From NCBI GenBank assembly GCA_034769895.1, contig CM068367.1:1312387046-1312451045 (forward strand): 64,000 nucleotides of DNA. Direction: 5' to 3'. A model generated the notes under the pieces. It made no database searches. It was not told the DNA's origin and saw nothing but the letters and a program-made list of their open reading frames with translations. Position 1 is the stretch's first letter. Every line of letters begins with the position of its first letter. The position numbers and the translations under genes are program-made. Below, one piece after another: positions 58,972 to 64,000 of the stretch. Origin of the DNA: Magicicada septendecula. Taxonomy: Eukaryota; Arthropoda; Insecta; Hemiptera; Cicadidae.

Positions 58972-61900
58972 TATAACACTAAATTACCGTGTGTGTGTTT
59001 CGTGGTTGAATCTGCCACACGTTGGATGCGTCAATTTATAACACTCTCCTATTGGGGGTTCTTATTTAAAATTATTATGTTTATTATTATAATCGAATTT
59101 ACGTTACGTTTAAATTAACTTGAAACAAAATAAAAGAGTGGTTGTTGTTTAAAGTTTAAATTCGTGGTTAAAATATTAAAAGTCTCATTAAAACAAAATT
59201 CATCTATGGGTGAAGTGTTCCTTTGAGATAACTCAATGTTGAGAATGGTTATTTCTACTTGAAGGTGACTAATGTAGTAAAGTATTTTACCATACAACAT
59301 TCAAGTTACTCACAGTGTTTACAATGGTTTAAATACTCTTGTTTTTTAAAGAATTCCCTTGTATTAAATAAAAATAATGAAGTTGATTATATTTAAATGT
59401 TAGATTAACTTAAGTTAAAATATGAAGTATAGCAGTTGATTGCTTGATAATAGTTCTCGTCTGGTTGAAACTAGTAGTAGAAACTTCTTCTGATTACAGG
59501 TAGTCTGAGTAAGTCAAGTCCCGTAAAGTCTGGACAATATTATAAACAAACATATACTTTTACGTACCTGATTGCGTTTACTTGAAGTTCACTAAACTGT
59601 CAACTCAGCTTACATTCATCAACTCCCTTTGGTTGCAAGGTTATGTCACCTTGTTTATTAAATTAGTGGGCGCCACACGGATTTATTTAGGGAAAATCCC
59701 GTGTAAAACCCATACATAAAAATTAATAGATGAAAAGAAAATTTAAAATAGTTGAATACCACTTTTTGGCAATGCTATTCCAATATGTCAAACACAACAG
59801 AAGGTTGTTTAAGTTTATTAAAAGAAAATATTTAATTATTCAAAAAAATAATAAAATAAATCAAATCAGGTGATGCTGTTAATAATGGGTTTATTTGCAC
59901 CCTTATAGTGAATTCAAAAAATACACATAATGTAAACATACAAAGTTGTACAATGAAAAGTTAATTATTATATGCCTCATTCGGCTTGCTCAGAACATGA
60001 ATTATGAATCTGGTTAAGTCCAGATACTATTTATTTTTAATATAAAATTATTACAATTATTAATATTAGTATTATTGTTATTTTTATTATTATTATTATT
60101 ATCTCAGTTGTGAATTCTTTGAGACACGAAAGAAAACAATTATGCCTACACAGTATCCAATGATACAATTGATCAACAAAGTTTGAAGTAACTTTTACCA
60201 AGTAATTAAAAAAAACGATCTATTGGAAGATCGTGCGTTTCATCAACGCTTGCTTTTTTAATGACAATATTATTCAATTGAGAGCCCTTACAACTAACAT
60301 ATAGCTTACTTACTAATAACAAATTTGAATAATAAATCGAAACGTGGTGTAATCTTAAATACTGTTTTTGTGTTTTGCGTCAGTACAGGTTATGGTAGCA
60401 AAAATACAAGTTATTGCACTCAGATCAAGATTAATAATAATTGCACTTTTACCTTCAGAGTTTTAATTATTTTAATTAAAACCTTTTATCACTTAAGTAA
60501 TCGGATTATAGTGATTACTTTATTTCGGCACTAATTCGCACAAGAACAGAATAATGCGATCCTCTTCTGATTAAAATGGATCGTGAATAATGACAATAAA
60601 TTATTTTCTGTTCGTCATTCCCGCACAAAATTAAAATAAACTGCACTTGAACACTGTTGTTGGTTGATGATGAACTTGAAGTAAAGTTTCTCGTTGTTAA
60701 CTATTGGTTCCGGAGTACAAGGTAGCTGACGCTATGTGTTATAAGAAAAACGTAGCGGAGACGAGCGTACGTCTGTTCTGCTTGTTAGTTAGTAAAGGTC
60801 TCTGTCAAAATTCGCTGGTTTGTCTTTATATACCCCTCTTTTGGATTGGGCTTAGGTAAAATTATCATTTTATAACTAATTTTCCTATTGGTCCAGACAG
60901 GTGAGACGAGGATGACGTATCACTTTTTGGCGGTTGGTAACGGTTTTTCTAACTGTCAAATGTTGAGATGATTGACAGGTCGCTTCTGTTGTCATTGTTA
61001 TTATTATTTGTACTCAGATTCCTGATGTACATTTATACAATGATGCTAACAGTTGTAATACGCTTAATACCGTCACGATTGAGTTGATATTATTATCAAA
61101 TTAAAGATTGTTTTGTTTCCTTTAAATTGATATCACTCGATCTCGAATTACCTTCACTTTAACCGACATTGTTAGAAAATCAATGTTCGGGTACACTATT
61201 CTTACTGTCGTCTGCTCTTTATGAGTCGCCGATTTTACACTTTTGGTTAACCTTTCTCGTATCCACATAACATTTTATCAATCAAATGTTTATGTGCGGA
61301 CACCATTAATACTGTACTGACGTTTTTTTTTTCACTGAACATTACTTGTACACCTTAATTCTATACATAGTAATAAAAGATCCTACTGACTATGACATTT
61401 CGTTTACCGTTAGTTTGTTTTAAGCTACTATTTACAATTAAAATTATGGCTAAACCTATCGTCTCAATAACATTTTTCGTTATGTCAATGCATAACCATA
61501 GTTCTTGTGCATTTTATTTTGCACTGGTGATAATTAGTGATAGTCATTTTATTGACTAATGTTTGGTCTAAGTTTGTTAAGTGTATCGCCTACACTGAAA
61601 TTTGGCCTTAATAATGCCTATTGGTTCTCAATTCGGTAAATTATGGAGACATCTTATTTGTATAAGATTCTCTTATATAAATAGCTCTCTTTTCTAATAG
61701 GTATATTTGATGCGGAAATACATCTTAATTCCTACAATATAGCCATTGTTAACATTGGTTTTGGCATTCATTATCTACTGTTCATTGTCACATTTATTAT
61801 CAGAAAAATGCTGATTTTGCTTTCACAGTATTTAACTGCTCATTCGTTTATTTGTTGTTTATAAATGACATTCGGTTTACATTAACCATTTACTGAATTG

Positions 61901-62137
61901 ACAGTTGAATTTACGTTTATTCTGTCCATTAGTTCGTTTTAGTCTCAGTCTAGTTGTAGTGTCAAACAGCTATTGGGTTACTGTTTCACATGGCACTTCT
62001 GCTTTATTCTTCTCTCTTGGTTTCTTCTTTCTTGTTTATTTTGACTATTCTATACCTATGTACATGGTTATTCTGTTTTTATGAAATCTGATAACATACA
62101 CTTAGGTTAGGTGACATCTTGTGATGTTACGTATACA
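58972..62137 (-). repeat. Family B LTR 6
   Basis: About 3166 bp. It is longer by one ATT unit in the microsatellite near 60090 and by one base in AAATACACATAATG. Shares with LTR 1 the alleles ATTATAAAC, ATACACATAATG, TTCGCAC and TTGTAATACG, against LTRs 2-5. Confidence 0.82.
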
Positions 62138-63978
62138 CCCTCTTTAAAATTGATCATTTGAAAAATTTATATTTTGTAAAATTATCAATTCATGTCAGTT
62201 TCTTAGTATACTTCAATAAAAAATTTTCTCTTGTATTCTCTGATTTTTTTAAACTTATTATTGGTGTATTACTCTAGGTTGGCTTTTTATACAATGGTAC
62301 AATTCTTAATTTACTAGTAATTTCAAGCTGCTTACTCTCTAAATCATTTAACTATAATGGATCTTGTTTCTCAAGTTAATTATTCCCTGTTTTATTTACA
62401 TTCTACTTTCTCATTACATATCTTTGCATTCGTGATCATTTTGATGGTTATTATAATTTATACCTCACAGATTCTTTCATAATATTCCTTGATATAATAA
62501 AACAATATAATTCCCTAACTGTAGTAGAGGTTTTGGAATCAGGGTGGCTCACTATGGCTAACATCCTCTGCCGTTCCTCCCTACACATTCTCAGATCCAG
62601 AGGCATTACTCTTCTCTGTCTGAGTAAAAATAAACATTGCACCTGGCAATAGTTGCACTATCACAACTCAAAAAAAAATATCACATATCATTCATATTCA
62701 ATAATATAATATATTCACTATAATATACAAGGTATCAGAGGTTTTTATTTAGATCACATTTCTATCTTTATACTTGCTAACATACTTTCTTTCTTACAGG
62801 TAATTACTTCCTTTAGACTTGGTGTTTTTTAGCTATGCTTTTATCAGCTATATAGTTACTTATTTACTAGTTAACAATTTGTTGTGGTTCATTTAAATAT
62901 TTTTAAGATTATACACTGGTTTTGATGCTTATAGTACTTATGCATCCATTTGTTCTATCTAGAGTTCACAATATATTTCTGTTTTCACTATAGTCTATTA
63001 AATCTTTCTTAACGAGTTATATTCATCCTGAATTATCAGGCTTACATTGTTTGTATACTAAATGGTTTTTTCTTTTTTTCTGATGTTCTCTGACATATTC
63101 TTATGATGTATCATATTTGATAATTGACAAACATTGTTCTTTCCTTTCATTTCATTATAACAATAGTTATTCTTACAATTAATACTCTTTGTTATTTTTC
63201 TTCTCTACTCCTTCAAGTGATGGTGGTTTTCACTTATTCTGGATGATTTTATACACTATATACTATACTGTAATTACAATTTCATTTAACAATATACTAA
63301 TATCTATTTCATAGACATTCTTGGGGTTTTCATGGTTTGTTTCACAAATATTAATTTTTCTTTCCTTACATTCCATAATAATGTCCTTCTTTTTATTTTA
63401 CACACTTTGTTATACTGCCTCTCTACTCCTTCAAAGGTTAGTTGGGTGAACCTTTATTCTGGACGATTTTAATTTAACATTTGAGTTTTATGAGAGGTAT
63501 ACAATAATCATTTTATAAACATTAGGTCACATAGAATATTCATCTGGTTACATATTTTTCTCTAGGTATAGTACAGTAATTGTATTTTCTTATTAAATCA
63601 TTTGATTGACCTTATCTAATATTCTATCCCCTGGGGTAATAGGTCTGGTACATTTTCCTCATTAACAAATGGTTTGGTTTACATCTTAAATCTACACACT
63701 TTTGTAACTTGATAAGGCGGATTGACTAGTTATAGCTAATCAGTCACCTTCAACATATTGTAGTTTAACCACAAATGAGTTTGTTTATAGTAGTGGTTTT
63801 TCCAATATATATATTTTACTTTTTTATAACATAAACGTATGGGTGAGGAATGTTGCTTCCTATTGCATATTATCCCTCCTTAATATTAATCATTGCTTAC
63901 TCGTCGGTATTCATGGGGTTATTTGTGCTCTTCCACTCTATTGGGTCTATAATTGGGGTATCTGACATATGTTCCGTA
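62138..63978 (-). mobile_element. Family B internal region 6, 3' part
   Basis: PPT and the 1.84-kb non-coding tail of a sixth unit, collinear with the others. The unit continues past the window. Confidence 0.85.
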
Positions 63979-64000
63979 CTAGTGGTTTTGGAGATACCTT
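63979..64000 (-). CDS. Family B Gag-like protein, copy 6, C-terminal tip only
   Basis: The last codons (RYLQNH, then TAG) of the same Gag-like ORF are visible before the window ends. Whether this copy is intact, and which alleles it has at residues 201 and 334, cannot be seen. Confidence 0.8.

Larger units (their letters stand above)
25540..64000 (-). mobile_element. Family B: tandem Gag-only LTR retroelement array, five units and a partial sixth
   Basis: Head-to-tail copies of a 6686-bp unit (6687-6690 for the outermost ones), each a 3.16-kb LTR plus a 3.52-kb internal region, with neighbouring units sharing LTRs. Each complete internal region carries one 530-residue Gag-like ORF and no pol. 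Differences between copies are about ten or fewer per unit where I compared them. The left end is an exact LTR terminus within the integrase of element C. The right end lies outside the window. The array is antisense to DCAF1. Confidence 0.9.

Noticed and set aside
6890-64000. Whole array as a pure assembly artefact
   Set aside because: Copy-specific substitutions, shared lesions and exact nested junctions suggest real sequence, but copy number is unverified without reads.

Overview
The window is eukaryotic, AT-rich and intron-containing, and most likely comes from an arthropod, probably an insect with a repeat-rich genome. The species cannot be named. One host gene is recognisable. Three plus-strand exons (2099-2321, 3870-3995, 6517-6670) with proper AG/GT borders and matching phases encode consecutive parts of DCAF1 (VprBP; mahjong in flies), a substrate receptor of CRL4 ubiquitin ligases. 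The next exon is not in the window, so the intron that starts at 6671 is at least 57 kb long.

The first 6.9 kb (upstream flank and introns of DCAF1) holds a GT microsatellite, a 5'-truncated Penelope-like element with a GIY-YIG domain and a 116-bp inverted repeat, a frameshifted non-LTR reverse transcriptase fragment, and a minus-strand fragment of a pogo-like transposase.

From 6890 to the window end the intron is filled by LTR retroelements, all on the minus strand and nested. Family A (6890-20307) is three head-to-tail units of about 4.88 kb that share LTRs (LTR 2.4 kb plus an internal region with one Gag-like ORF and no pol). Element C (20308-25539) is inserted in the third A LTR. It keeps one 1.21-kb LTR, 3 kb of non-coding 3' sequence and a decayed Ty3/gypsy-type integrase. 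Family B (25540-64000) begins exactly inside that integrase. It is a tandem array of a 6686-bp unit (3.16-kb LTR plus a 3.52-kb internal region with a 530-aa Gag-like ORF), present five full times plus a sixth partial copy, and runs off the window.

A and B are distinct but related. Both have the same two-module arrangement of LTR end plus tRNA-Lys-like primer binding site. Their Gag-like proteins share a W-x2-MM motif before a long coiled coil and a C-terminal LEM/GL/NPI-type motif, yet neither shows a capsid MHR or CCHC zinc knuckle. They look like non-autonomous, Gag-only elements amplified as shared-LTR tandem arrays. Differences between copies suggest that the arrays grew from within and recently. 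Assembly error must be excluded with long reads.
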